Shown in pieces: positions 42,962-51,544 of a DNA stretch of 64,000 bases. The notes under the pieces were generated by a model. It was not told the origin of the DNA. It was given only the letters and a program-made list of their open reading frames with translations, and did not search any database. The DNA is from CAKZNE01 sp040222435 (lineage in GTDB: Bacteria > Bacteroidota > Bacteroidia > Flavobacteriales > Schleiferiaceae). The DNA lies in NCBI GenBank assembly GCA_965212245.1, contig OZ243107.1, positions 124,001 to 188,000 on the forward strand, in the 5' to 3' direction. Numbering within the stretch: position 1 is the stretch's first letter; every line of letters begins with the position of its first letter. A program made the translations under genes and the position numbers.

Positions 42962-43363
42962 TTAATTGTGTATTATCAAGATGGAAGGATTATTCCAATC
43001 CAGGTAAAAATCCGGACAGCCACCACAATGTTTATTAGGACCATCAAAAGAATGAGCCAGCCCGATACACGGACTGCCGGCATTGTCTACTTTACGGTAT
43101 GAATCACAGGGTCTGCAATTCTTATCGGCAGGATAAACTTTAGCGGTTTCCAAATCATAACCTGCAACGCAGGAATTAATAATCACGGAAGCCCCCGGTG
43201 GAATGCATATCATCGAGGTAATACAATCATTGGTGCAGGAACCATCTCTTGCGTAAAACTCAATCGTGTAGAAACAATTGGTGGTGTTGGTAACATTCAC
43301 GGATTGTGCGAAAGCAGGCAGGGTAACGGTGGCCATGAGCAGAGCCAGAATCAAATTTTTCAT
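42962..43363 (-). CDS. Small secreted protein with ten cysteines, unknown function
   Basis: The 133-residue product has a clear signal peptide (NLILALLMATVTLPAFAQ, cut after AQ). The mature 113 residues contain ten Cys (among them NCFYTIEF, GSCTNDC, MICIPPG, NCRPC, PCIG and KHCGGC), an even number that suits five disulfides, and a beta-rich pattern with PPGASVIINS. There is no membrane anchor, lipobox or sorting domain. I do not recognise the family. It is a single gene with its own hairpin terminator, divergent to the zinc-ribbon protein gene. Confidence 0.8.
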   Translation of the reverse strand: MKNLILALLMATVTLPAFAQSVNVTNTTNCFYTIEFYARDGSCTNDCITSMICIPPGASVIINSCVAGYDLETAKVYPADKNCRPCDSYRKVDNAGSPCIGLAHSFDGPNKHCGGCPDFYLDWNNPSILIIHN

Positions 43364-43617
43364 ATCTGAATTTTAAAGGGTTATACTTTTTGAATTTACC
43401 AATAAAAAACTGAGGACAAGAAATTTAAGATCACCTGACAGATCAAAAAAAGTGCGTTCTGTTCCTGAAAGGATAACACCAGGACACACTTCCCACCACA
43501 ACGGTTTACGAATTCACCCACTATAGTTTGCTTTGTCCCGTGTTTTCACCATCCAAATGTTACCCCCTGCCTTTTTTAAATTATAATCCTTAATTTTCGT
43601 TGACCAATTACACAAGC

Positions 43618-44643
43618 ATGGCCTTATCCAACAAAGAGCTTAAGCGTTTTAAGAACAAACTGCTGGATGGTATTATTCCGGTCTGTCCTTCCTGCGGCTC
43701 ATCTATACTTACGGAAGAAAAACAAAAAGGAGAATCTACCTCTCTGGCTGTCAATTACCGGTGTACCCGTGATGGATTAAAAGAAGATGAATATTCCCTT
43801 TGTGAACTGGAGCCAGACACTGCCTACTCACCCTGGTATATTGCTAACCTTTTATTGCTACGTAACAGAACCGTACAATTGATAATGACGGCCCTTCTGG
43901 CCTTACTTGTGGGCAACAACTGGGATTGGGCCTTACAGACTATCGGCTTAAAATCAGAAGACCCGTCAGAGCTTTATCAGGCAAGTATTAAGGATGATAC
44001 CGGTTTTGAAAAGCCTTTGGAGAATAAAAATATCGGCTTACTGCAAAGTTCCCTGAACAAAGAACGTGATATCCGGTCGGCCCTGATAAAAGAAAATAAA
44101 GCCCTGAAAGCCCAACTTCCTTCGGTACGTGAACTGTTTATTTTAGGTATGGCACTGGTGAATGGAAATAAATCAACAAACCGGTATTTTAATAAAAATG
44201 AAGGCCAAACCCTGTTATTTACAGCATTGGAAAATGACACTAACCATTTTCTCCAAAATAATGATGTATCCGAAGGCTTGCGTAAGCTGAGTCTTTTAAC
44301 TGCAAAGGGGGTGCTCGACACCACCGAACTTTTTCGCCTCGAAAAACTCATCAGTCAAAATGATGATTGGGATCAGTCCTCGGTATACCTGGGGAAAACC
44401 TACTATAACTTAGGCCGTTCGGTAGCGGCAGACCGAAGAATCGCTTATCGCAAAAAAGCACTGGCCTATTATTATTGCTACAAAACCGTTTTATTTTCGC
44501 GGGGTGAAAAACTGGAAGAAGCAAGCCTGATTGAAATGGAAAACCTATTAAATATCCTGGAACATAATAAGCCTGCCTCGGTAAGCAGGAGTGAATGGAT
44601 AAGTAAAAATGAAGCTAAATACGCCACCCTGGCTTGCGGGTAA
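43618..44643 (+). CDS. Zinc-ribbon membrane protein with coiled coil and helical repeats, unknown
   Basis: I start at ATG 43618 (MALSNKELKRFKNKL); a TTG six codons earlier is unlikely. The 341-residue protein has a zinc-ribbon-like N-terminus (VCPSCGSS, then RCTRDG and SLCELE), one membrane helix (LIMTALLALLVGNNWDWAL), a coiled coil (LLQSSLNKERDIRSALIKEN) and a C-terminal alpha-helical half (SSVYLGKTYYNLGRSVAADR, KKALAYYYCYKTVLF) like TPR helices. The layout suggests a bitopic adaptor. The family is not known to me, and neighbours give no clue. Confidence 0.75.
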   Translation: MALSNKELKRFKNKLLDGIIPVCPSCGSSILTEEKQKGESTSLAVNYRCTRDGLKEDEYSLCELEPDTAYSPWYIANLLLLRNRTVQLIMTALLALLVGNNWDWALQTIGLKSEDPSELYQASIKDDTGFEKPLENKNIGLLQSSLNKERDIRSALIKENKALKAQLPSVRELFILGMALVNGNKSTNRYFNKNEGQTLLFTALENDTNHFLQNNDVSEGLRKLSLLTAKGVLDTTELFRLEKLISQNDDWDQSSVYLGKTYYNLGRSVAADRRIAYRKKALAYYYCYKTVLFSRGEKLEEASLIEMENLLNILEHNKPASVSRSEWISKNEAKYATLACG

Positions 44644-44740
44644 AACAGGCTTCATTATAATTTTGAGCTTTGAAAAAATGTGCTTCTGAGGTTTGCAATT
44701 TAACCTGACGCTTGGCAAGACCATACCGTATTCTTAAATT

Positions 44741-45313
44741 ATGACAGGAACCTATACTGAAGGTAAGGAATTTAAAATGTTACAGCATACCAATAAACCT
44801 TTACCCAAAGGTGAATATGACAATTGTAACTTCTCGCAATGTGATTTTTCCAACTGCCATCTCTCCGGTTATATTTTCCTGGAATGTACCTTCAGAGACT
44901 GTGATTTCAGCAATATACACTTGGGGAATACTGCCTTTCGTGAGGTATCTTTTAAGGATTGTAAACTCTTAGGAACTCGCTTTGATGAGTGTAATGACTT
45001 TCTCCTGAAAATGGATTTTGAAGGTTGTCAGTTGCAACTCTCTTCTTTTTTTGGCCTCCCATTGAAAAGTTGCCGTTTTGAGAATTGTCAGCTCAACGAA
45101 GTTGATTTTACTGATGCTGACCTCAGCTCTGCCGTCCTCAGAAAATGTGATCTAAACCAGACCATTTTTGAAAACACCCGATTACATAAGGCCGACCTGA
45201 GACAATCCTACGGATTTTCTATTGATCCGGAAGTAAACCCTATCCATGAGGCCAGGTTCTCAAAAGATTCTTTAGAAGGGCTATTGCATAAGCACAACCT
45301 GCGTATTGAATAA
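44741..45313 (+). CDS. Pentapeptide-repeat protein
   Basis: The 190-residue protein is built of A(D/N)LXX-type repeats: NCNFSQCDFSNCHLSG, ECTFRDCDFSNIHLGNTAF, VDFTDADLSSAVLRKCDL, RLHKADLRQS, forming a right-handed quadrilateral beta helix. Cys at the repeat corner is unusually frequent. Close relatives (QnrB/McbG-like proteins) mimic DNA and protect gyrase, but many are of unknown function, so quinolone resistance should not be presumed. The start ATG 44741 precedes the repeats by about 20 residues. Convergent with the DUF58 gene. Confidence 0.85.
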   Translation: MTGTYTEGKEFKMLQHTNKPLPKGEYDNCNFSQCDFSNCHLSGYIFLECTFRDCDFSNIHLGNTAFREVSFKDCKLLGTRFDECNDFLLKMDFEGCQLQLSSFFGLPLKSCRFENCQLNEVDFTDADLSSAVLRKCDLNQTIFENTRLHKADLRQSYGFSIDPEVNPIHEARFSKDSLEGLLHKHNLRIE

Positions 45314-45321
45314 TACCAGCC

Positions 45322-46263
45322 TTAAAACATTTTCCTGCGCTTAAAAAGGTAACTCTCCATAATAGGATAGTATCCTTTGCGCACATCTGCTTCTACCAGG
45401 TCTATCTTATATTGCATACAACGAACCTTTAGCTGTTGTGCAAAACGTTCCATTTCCTGGCGATAATGATTGCGAACTTCAGCGGGGTTCATCTTTACCA
45501 CGGTTTTACTCTCCAGGTCAACGAAGCGATAAGGGCGCTCTTCAAAAGAAAAATCCAGTTCGGTTTGATGATCAGTAGTCCAGAAAAGTACCACTTCGTG
45601 CTTATTGTATTTTAAATGCTGCAAGGCATCAAACACCGCCTCTTCATTTTCCTGCATTTCAAAAAGGTCAGAAAACAAAAGCACCATTGAGCGTCTGGGT
45701 ATGCGTTCGGCCAGCAGATGCAGGCTATCTGCCAAACCATTTTGAGGTTCTGCTTTTTTTTCCGGGTCGTGTTCCATGAGGGTTTTTCCCAACTCTATGG
45801 TAATAGCTTTGTGATGTTGACGGGTGGAACGTGCATCCGTCTTTACATCAGCTTGCCCAAACAGAGTAAGCCCCACTGCATCACGTTGTTTACGCATCAG
45901 TTGCATAATAGCTAATGCTGATACGGATGAGAAAAGTACTTTGTTGGGTTCCCTGGTATCCCAAAGCCGGTGGGTTGGGTAGAACATACTTCCCGAAGTA
46001 TCAATCATCATATGGCAGCGCAGATTGGTTTCTTCTTCATAACGCTTGGTATACAAGCGGTCTGTACGGCCATATAATTTCCAGTCAATGTTTCGGGTAC
46101 TCTCCCCAGGGTTATAAATACGATGTTCGGAAAACTCTACCGAGAACCCGTGGTACGGACTTTTATGCAAACCGGTAATAAACCCTTCTACCACCTGGCG
46201 GGCATAAAGCTCCAGGTGTTCGAGGTCGCGGTATTGCTGCAGATCAAAAGTTCCCTTATCCAT
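45322..46263 (-). CDS. DUF58-family protein
   Basis: The 313-residue protein contains GFSVEFSEHRIYNPGESTRNIDWKLYGRTD, in which the 'G.s.EF...R.Y.pGD..R.IDW...aR' pattern of DUF58 is clear, followed by a von Willebrand A-like fold with MIDTSGSM and LLFSDLF. It may bind a metal through the MIDAS-like DTSGS. In Bacteroidota it is usually encoded with a MoxR ATPase and BatA-D proteins; no such genes are adjacent here. Function is thought to be assembly or chaperoning of envelope complexes. ATG 46263 is used. Confidence 0.87.
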   Translation of the reverse strand: MDKGTFDLQQYRDLEHLELYARQVVEGFITGLHKSPYHGFSVEFSEHRIYNPGESTRNIDWKLYGRTDRLYTKRYEEETNLRCHMMIDTSGSMFYPTHRLWDTREPNKVLFSSVSALAIMQLMRKQRDAVGLTLFGQADVKTDARSTRQHHKAITIELGKTLMEHDPEKKAEPQNGLADSLHLLAERIPRRSMVLLFSDLFEMQENEEAVFDALQHLKYNKHEVVLFWTTDHQTELDFSFEERPYRFVDLESKTVVKMNPAEVRNHYRQEMERFAQQLKVRCMQYKIDLVEADVRKGYYPIMESYLFKRRKMF

Positions 46264-46350
46264 AAATCCTGTTCAGATGGTGAAAGATAGAACGTTTTAA
46301 AAACATATCTAAACTAACCTTAGTTTTCGGCCAATCCTATGTTAGTTCAT

Positions 46351-46376
46351 AAAAAAAGCCCCGGTTAAGGGGCTTT
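46351..46376 (-). terminator. Intrinsic terminator after trxA
   Basis: Arms AAAGCCCC (46355-46362) and GGGGCTTT (46369-46376) with a six-base loop; on the minus strand the hairpin is followed by seven T. It is 19 nt after the thioredoxin stop. Confidence 0.9.
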
Positions 46377-46395
46377 CAATTTTATTCAAAGTGGC

Positions 46396-46716
46396 TTAAG
46401 CCATTTGTGCATCCAACTTGCCGGAAAGCACATTTTTAGGAGCTACGCCCACTTGCTTATCCACAATTTCTCCTCCTTTAAAAACCAAAAGAGTTGGAAT
46501 GTTCCGAATACCATACTTCATTGAAATTTCCTGGTTCTCATCCACATTCACCTTTCCTATCACTGCCTTACCATCGTAATCGGAAGCTAATTCTTCCACG
46601 ATAGGGCCTACCATTCTACAGGGGCCACACCATTCCGCCCAAAAGTCCACTAATACGGGTTTGTCGGATTTTAATACTACGTCTTCAAAGTTAGCATCGG
46701 TTATTTCAACTGCCAT
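46396..46716 (-). CDS. trxA: Thioredoxin
   Basis: The 106-residue protein is of standard length with the redox motif WCGPC (Cys 30 and 33) in PVLVDFWAEWCGPC, cis-Pro in RNIPTLLVFKGGE and no signal peptide, so it is cytoplasmic. It reduces protein disulfides with electrons from thioredoxin reductase. It is 94 nt downstream of dnaE on the same strand, but an A/T-rich stretch with a possible TAAATTTG -7 element suggests its own promoter. Confidence 0.95.
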   Translation of the reverse strand: MAVEITDANFEDVVLKSDKPVLVDFWAEWCGPCRMVGPIVEELASDYDGKAVIGKVNVDENQEISMKYGIRNIPTLLVFKGGEIVDKQVGVAPKNVLSGKLDAQMA

Positions 46717-46810
46717 TGCTCTAGTTATTCTGATTAATAAATATGTGTTTCAAATTTAATACAAACAATAAACCAAAAGGGTCATTTTGCTGACTTCCGC
46801 CATTTTGGCG

Positions 46811-49800
46811 TCAGGCATTCAATTGCATTTTCACAAAAGGCGTTTCATTCAATATATCCAACAACTCTTTGGATATTTCCACCCCACTACTCCTGCGGGG
46901 CATCTTCACATTCACCTTTGGTTTCTCGGGGTCAAAGATCATTAAATTTAACCTTTTCTTACCCTTATGTTTTTCAACTATATCATTGATAACCTCTATA
47001 TTCTCCTGCGTTACATCATTTAAAGCTATGGTAAGACTTACAGACTGGCTCAACTCCTCCATAACGTCCTGTAAAAGTGTAACCTGCTTTAATTTGGGTT
47101 CTATACGTGGCTGAGCACCTTCCCAACTGGGCGTATAGCGGTTTATATAGCCTTTTACCATGAGCATAACGTTGGTATCCAGGTAAGGTTTGAAATTCAG
47201 GTATTCTTCGCCAAACAAAGCAAATTCATGGTTCCCGGAAAAATCTTCCAAAGTAAACACACCAAAGGGTTTTCCCTTACGTGTAGTGGCATGTCGTACA
47301 TCTGAAATAATACCGCCAACTGTAAATTCAGCAATACCATTAAAGTCTGCAAAGCTCCTGAGCTCGTGCGAGCAGAGCATTTTTAATTCATACTTAAAAT
47401 CATCAAGTGGATGGCTGCTCAGGTAAATACCGTTCACTTCTTTTTCCTTACCCAAAAGCATGAGCCGTGGCCAGGGTGCCACTACCGGAATTTCCGGTTC
47501 CGGCAGGCTTACCTCCTGCTCTCCACCAAATAGAGAAACCTGAGAGGATTCCTCTTGGGCCTTCAGGGTTTGGGCATACTTCATCGCACGCTCCAAAAAA
47601 GTACGATCATCACCATTTTGGTAAAAATATACCGCCCGGTGTTCATTCTGAAAACCATCAAAAGCACCACCCAGTGCCAGGTTTTCCAAGGTTTTCTTAT
47701 TGACAGACCGAAGATCCACCCGTTTTAGCAAATCAAAAATATTACGGTATGGACCGTTCTCAAAACGTTCTTCAATTACTGCCACTACTGCACCTTCTCC
47801 TACCCCTTTCATGCCTCCCAAACCAAAACGGATCTCTCTTTTGGCATTTACGGTAAATTTCAATTGCGATTCATTTACATCCGGGCCAAGCACCGGAATA
47901 CCCATCCGTTTGCACTCTTCCATGAAGAAAGTTACCTTTTTGATGTCATTCATGTTATGAGTAAGTACGGAGGCCATATACTCAGCGGGGTAATTGGCTT
48001 TGAGATAACCGGTATGGAAGGCCACTACAGAATAGCAGGTGGAGTGCGATTTGTTAAAAGCATAGGCAGCAAAAGCCTCCCAGTCTTTCCAAACCTTTTC
48101 CAGTATATCCGGATCATGCCCACGCTCCTTGCCACCATCAATGAATTTAGGCTTCATCTGATCCAGCACGTCACGGAGTTTTTTACCCATGGCTTTCCGA
48201 AGCTTATCTGCTTCACCTTTGGTAAAACCGGCCAGTTTTTGCGAAAGGAGCATCACTTGCTCCTGATATACCGTAATACCATAGGTCTCAGCCAGGTTTT
48301 CCTCCATCTCAGCCAGGTCATAGCTTATCTCTTCCTCACCGTGCTTACGCTTGATGAAGTTGGGAATGTATTCCAGCGGCCCGGGACGATAGAGAGCGTT
48401 CATGGCAATGAGATCCTCAAACTTATCCGGCTTAAGGGCCTTGAGGTGCTTCTGCATGCCCGCACTCTCAAACTGGAAGGTACCGTTGGTTTCACCGCGC
48501 TGGTATAACTCAAAGGTTTTTGGGTCGTTCAGAGGTATCTTGTCGGGGTCAATCTCCACCCCGTGCTTATCCTTTACAATGGCAATGGCATCCTTGATGA
48601 TACTCAGGGTTTTCAGCCCCAGGAAGTCCATCTTCAGCATCCCTGCCGATTCCACCACCGAGTTGTCAAACTGGGTAACCAACAGATCGGAATCCTTGGC
48701 CGTACCTACGGGAACGAATTTGGTAATATCATCGGGGGTAATGATCACTCCACAAGCGTGAATACCCGTATTACGGACCGATCCTTCCAGGATACGGGCC
48801 TGGTTTACCACCTCCGCTTCGGGGCCCTGGGTTTCGGCCAGCTCCCTCAGCTGCTTACCCATCTGGTAGGCATCACCATTGAGCTTAGCGCCCATTTCCT
48901 TGTCGTCCCAGCTAAACAGCTTGGCGAGCTTGGTATCGGGAACCAGTTTGGCAATCCGATCGGTGTCACTCAATGGTAACTGCAACACACGTCCGGTATC
49001 ACGAATAGCGGACTTAGCGGCCATAGTGCCGTAGGTAATGATCTGTGCTACCTGATTCTTCCCGTATTTATTTACTACCCAGTCAATGATCTTTCCACGA
49101 CCTTCATCATCAAAGTCGATATCAATATCCGGCAATGATACACGGTCGGGATTCAGGAAACGCTCAAACAGCAGGTCATAGGCAATAGGGTCTACATTGG
49201 TAATACCAATACAATAGGCTACTGCAGAACCCGCTGCCGATCCACGGCCGGGCCCCACACTAACGCCCATCTTACGGGCCTGGCTGGTAAAATCCTGTAC
49301 AATAAGGAAGTAACCCGGATAACCGGTATTGGCAATGGTAGCCAGCTCAAAATCAAGCCGCTCTTTTATTTCATCGGTAATTTCACCGTATCGTTGTTTA
49401 GCACCTTCATAGGTAATATGCCGCAGGTAGGCATTCTCTCCCCGTTTTCCCCCGTCTTCTTCATCTTGGGCATCTTTAAACTCATCGGGGATCTCAAACT
49501 TGGGCAGCAGTACATCGCGGGCCAGGGAAAAGCTTTCAATTTTATCGGCAATCTCCACCGTGGTAGAAATGGCCTCGGGCAGGTCTTTAAAAAGCTCCTG
49601 CATTTCAACAGAACTCTTCAGATAGAATTCCTCATTGGGAAAGCCAAAGCGGAACCCACGACCCCGTCCCTTTGGGGTAGCCTGATACTCAGAGTCTTTT
49701 ACACAAAGCAGAATATCATGGGCATTGGCATCTTCCTTTCCTAAATAATAGACGTTATTGGACGCAAAGTATTTTACACCGTACTTTTTAGCAAAGCGCA

Positions 49801-51106
49801 ACAGCGTATCATTTACTACATCTTCTTCTTCCAGGTTGTGGCGCATCAACTCTACATAGAAGTCTTCACCAAACTGCTCGTAATACCATACAAAGGCTTC
49901 TTCGGCTTGCTTTTCTCCTACATTAAGGATCAATGAAGGGATCTCGCCATAGAGGTTTCCGGTTACAGCAATAAGGTCTTCCTTATACTCCAGCACAAGC
50001 TCTTTATCTATGCGCGGCACGTAATAGAACCCATTTACATAACCAATGGAGGATAGCTTAGCCAGGTTGTGATAACCGTTCTTGGTTTTGGCAATAAAAA
50101 CCTGTTGATAGCCATTATCCTTTACCGTCTTATCCGTATGATCCCGGCACACCTGAAACTCACAGCCCAATATGGGTTTAATGTCGTTTTTAAGTGCCGT
50201 TTGCACAAACTGGAAGGCACCGTACAGGTTACTGTGATCCGTCATAGCCACTGCGGGCATACCCATTGCCTTAGTCTTACTGATCAGGCCATCAATATCG
50301 CAGGTAGCCTGAAGAATGGAATATTGGGTATGTAAATGCAGGTGTACAAAATCCTGACTGGCATCAACCACTTCCCTGACTGTTTCAGTGGTACCTGAAG
50401 ATTTACTTTCTTCCAGTTTCCGGGCCAGTTCTTTGAAGGACTCCACTTTAAGGCCAATAGGCTGAACGGTATCGGGATAGTTTTGCAGGAAAGCCTGTTT
50501 GTCTTCAGGAGAAAAACCCAGGCGTTCGTTGGTAAATACACCAATCCTGACCAGTTCCAGGAAAGCACGTGTTGTAGCTTCCACATCGGCTGCCGCATTG
50601 TGTGCCTCAGCAAAGCCTTCGTTAAAAAGCTTTCGGTACAACTCTTCCAGCTTGGGGTACTTATACCCCCCGCCCTTGCCCCCGGGTAGCTGGCAGTAAT
50701 TAGTGGTTTCCTTACTGGTATCAATATTTGCTATGCCTTCCAGCTGGTTATCCTCACCCAGGCGGAGATATTCACACCCCAGGATATTGATATCAAACTG
50801 GATATTATGCCCGACCAGGTATTTGGATTTCTTAACGGCCTCACTGAATTCAGCCATCGCTTCTTCAAGCGGAACACCATAGTGTTCGGCCACCTCAGTG
50901 GTTATACCGTGTACCCTGGCTGCATTAAAGGGAATGTCAAAACCGTCTGGTTTGATCACAAAATCCTTGACCTCCACCAGTTTCCCTTCCAGATCATGAA
51001 GCTGCCATGAAATCTGAACGGCACGGGGCCAATTCTCAAAGTCGGTTAAAGGGGCATCATCACGTAAAGGGAGTCCGGTAGTTTCGGTATCAAAAATTAA
51101 AAACAT
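46811..51106 (-). CDS. dnaE: DNA polymerase III alpha subunit with N-terminal 3'-5' exonuclease domain
   Basis: The 1431-residue protein is longer than E. coli DnaE (1160). Residues 1-200 are a DEDDh exonuclease (FDTETTG, VGHNIQFDINIL, AHNAAADVEATTRAF). From about 250 there is a PHP domain (FVHLHLHTQYSILQAT), followed by the polymerase core with the catalytic Asp cluster PDIDIDFDD near 660, the helix-hairpin-helix region, and a C-terminal OB domain (FTVGGIISDVRHATTRKGKP). It is the replicative polymerase; proofreading is provided in cis by the fused domain. Such a fusion is known from Bacteroidota and unlike PolC the exonuclease is at the N-terminus and not inserted. Confidence 0.96.
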   Translation of the reverse strand: MFLIFDTETTGLPLRDDAPLTDFENWPRAVQISWQLHDLEGKLVEVKDFVIKPDGFDIPFNAARVHGITTEVAEHYGVPLEEAMAEFSEAVKKSKYLVGHNIQFDINILGCEYLRLGEDNQLEGIANIDTSKETTNYCQLPGGKGGGYKYPKLEELYRKLFNEGFAEAHNAAADVEATTRAFLELVRIGVFTNERLGFSPEDKQAFLQNYPDTVQPIGLKVESFKELARKLEESKSSGTTETVREVVDASQDFVHLHLHTQYSILQATCDIDGLISKTKAMGMPAVAMTDHSNLYGAFQFVQTALKNDIKPILGCEFQVCRDHTDKTVKDNGYQQVFIAKTKNGYHNLAKLSSIGYVNGFYYVPRIDKELVLEYKEDLIAVTGNLYGEIPSLILNVGEKQAEEAFVWYYEQFGEDFYVELMRHNLEEEDVVNDTLLRFAKKYGVKYFASNNVYYLGKEDANAHDILLCVKDSEYQATPKGRGRGFRFGFPNEEFYLKSSVEMQELFKDLPEAISTTVEIADKIESFSLARDVLLPKFEIPDEFKDAQDEEDGGKRGENAYLRHITYEGAKQRYGEITDEIKERLDFELATIANTGYPGYFLIVQDFTSQARKMGVSVGPGRGSAAGSAVAYCIGITNVDPIAYDLLFERFLNPDRVSLPDIDIDFDDEGRGKIIDWVVNKYGKNQVAQIITYGTMAAKSAIRDTGRVLQLPLSDTDRIAKLVPDTKLAKLFSWDDKEMGAKLNGDAYQMGKQLRELAETQGPEAEVVNQARILEGSVRNTGIHACGVIITPDDITKFVPVGTAKDSDLLVTQFDNSVVESAGMLKMDFLGLKTLSIIKDAIAIVKDKHGVEIDPDKIPLNDPKTFELYQRGETNGTFQFESAGMQKHLKALKPDKFEDLIAMNALYRPGPLEYIPNFIKRKHGEEEISYDLAEMEENLAETYGITVYQEQVMLLSQKLAGFTKGEADKLRKAMGKKLRDVLDQMKPKFIDGGKERGHDPDILEKVWKDWEAFAAYAFNKSHSTCYSVVAFHTGYLKANYPAEYMASVLTHNMNDIKKVTFFMEECKRMGIPVLGPDVNESQLKFTVNAKREIRFGLGGMKGVGEGAVVAVIEERFENGPYRNIFDLLKRVDLRSVNKKTLENLALGGAFDGFQNEHRAVYFYQNGDDRTFLERAMKYAQTLKAQEESSQVSLFGGEQEVSLPEPEIPVVAPWPRLMLLGKEKEVNGIYLSSHPLDDFKYELKMLCSHELRSFADFNGIAEFTVGGIISDVRHATTRKGKPFGVFTLEDFSGNHEFALFGEEYLNFKPYLDTNVMLMVKGYINRYTPSWEGAQPRIEPKLKQVTLLQDVMEELSQSVSLTIALNDVTQENIEVINDIVEKHKGKKRLNLMIFDPEKPKVNVKMPRRSSGVEISKELLDILNETPFVKMQLNA

Positions 51107-51143
51107 TGACCTGCTGACAGTTAAAAATTCGGGATTGAATCTT

Positions 51144-51173
51144 TAAAGTTACTTCTTATTTATAGTGGGACAA
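51144..51173 (-). promoter_or_regulatory. Promoter of dnaE
   Basis: On the minus strand TTG (51173-51171) and TAACTTTA (51151-51144) are separated by 19 nt. This fits the Bacteroidota -33/-7 consensus except for the last base. Predicted start is about 30 nt before the ATG. Confidence 0.55.
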
Positions 51174-51245
51174 GCGGTGTTGATAAACATTGATAAGTGT
51201 ATACCAGCCTAATTTCTAACCTCTTACTTCTTTCATCTTTTAAGT

Positions 51246-51253
51246 TATATTTG
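51246..51253 (+). promoter_or_regulatory. -7 element upstream of the cobalamin riboswitch
   Basis: TATATTTG matches TAnnTTTG. Transcription would begin near 51260, just at the first conserved helix of the riboswitch. The -33 site is TTA instead of TTG. Confidence 0.55.
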
Positions 51254-51261
51254 CCGCGCAT

Positions 51262-51432
51262 TTGGTTTTCAAAGTCAAACATGGCTTTTGAAATTAAAAG
51301 GGAATCCGGTGTAAATCCGGAACAGTTCCCGCTGCTGTAAGCACCGCCAAGCGCAACCTTTCTTTGTCACTGTGCCGCCTAAAGCGGAATGGGAAGACCG
51401 GTTGCAGGGTGTAAGTCAGAAGACCTGCCTTA
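51262..51432 (+). ncRNA. Cobalamin (AdoCbl) riboswitch
   Basis: The conserved core is plain: GGGAATCCGGTGTAAATCCG, ACAGTTCCCGCTGCTGTAAGC with the B12-box-like part, a peripheral hairpin region, and the closing GGAAGACC ... GTAAGTCAGAAGACCTGCC that pairs with the 5' side. The order and spacing match the class I cobalamin riboswitch. It stands 110 nt before a TonB-dependent receptor gene, where it should lower expression when B12 is abundant, most likely by blocking translation initiation since no strong terminator follows. Confidence 0.95.
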
Positions 51433-51544
51433 TGTATAATAATCATTGTTGCTTTCGGGATAAAAGCCAGGTGAAAAACTACAGGTACATACTATTCTGT
51501 TGCTTTTTGATCTTCCAATTATTCGCGAAAGCCAAACGTAAATT

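Noticed and set aside
43600..43617. TTG start for the zinc-ribbon protein
   Set aside because: An ATG six codons later starts a better supported N-terminus; the added residues look like untranslated leader.
44741..45313. Qnr-type quinolone resistance gene
   Set aside because: Pentapeptide repeats alone do not show gyrase protection; no close Qnr motif or mobile context was recognised.
47864..48508. Long open frame on the plus strand, opposite dnaE
   Set aside because: It lies completely antisense to the highly conserved polymerase core and its translation has no recognisable domain; the frame is open only because of dnaE codon structure.
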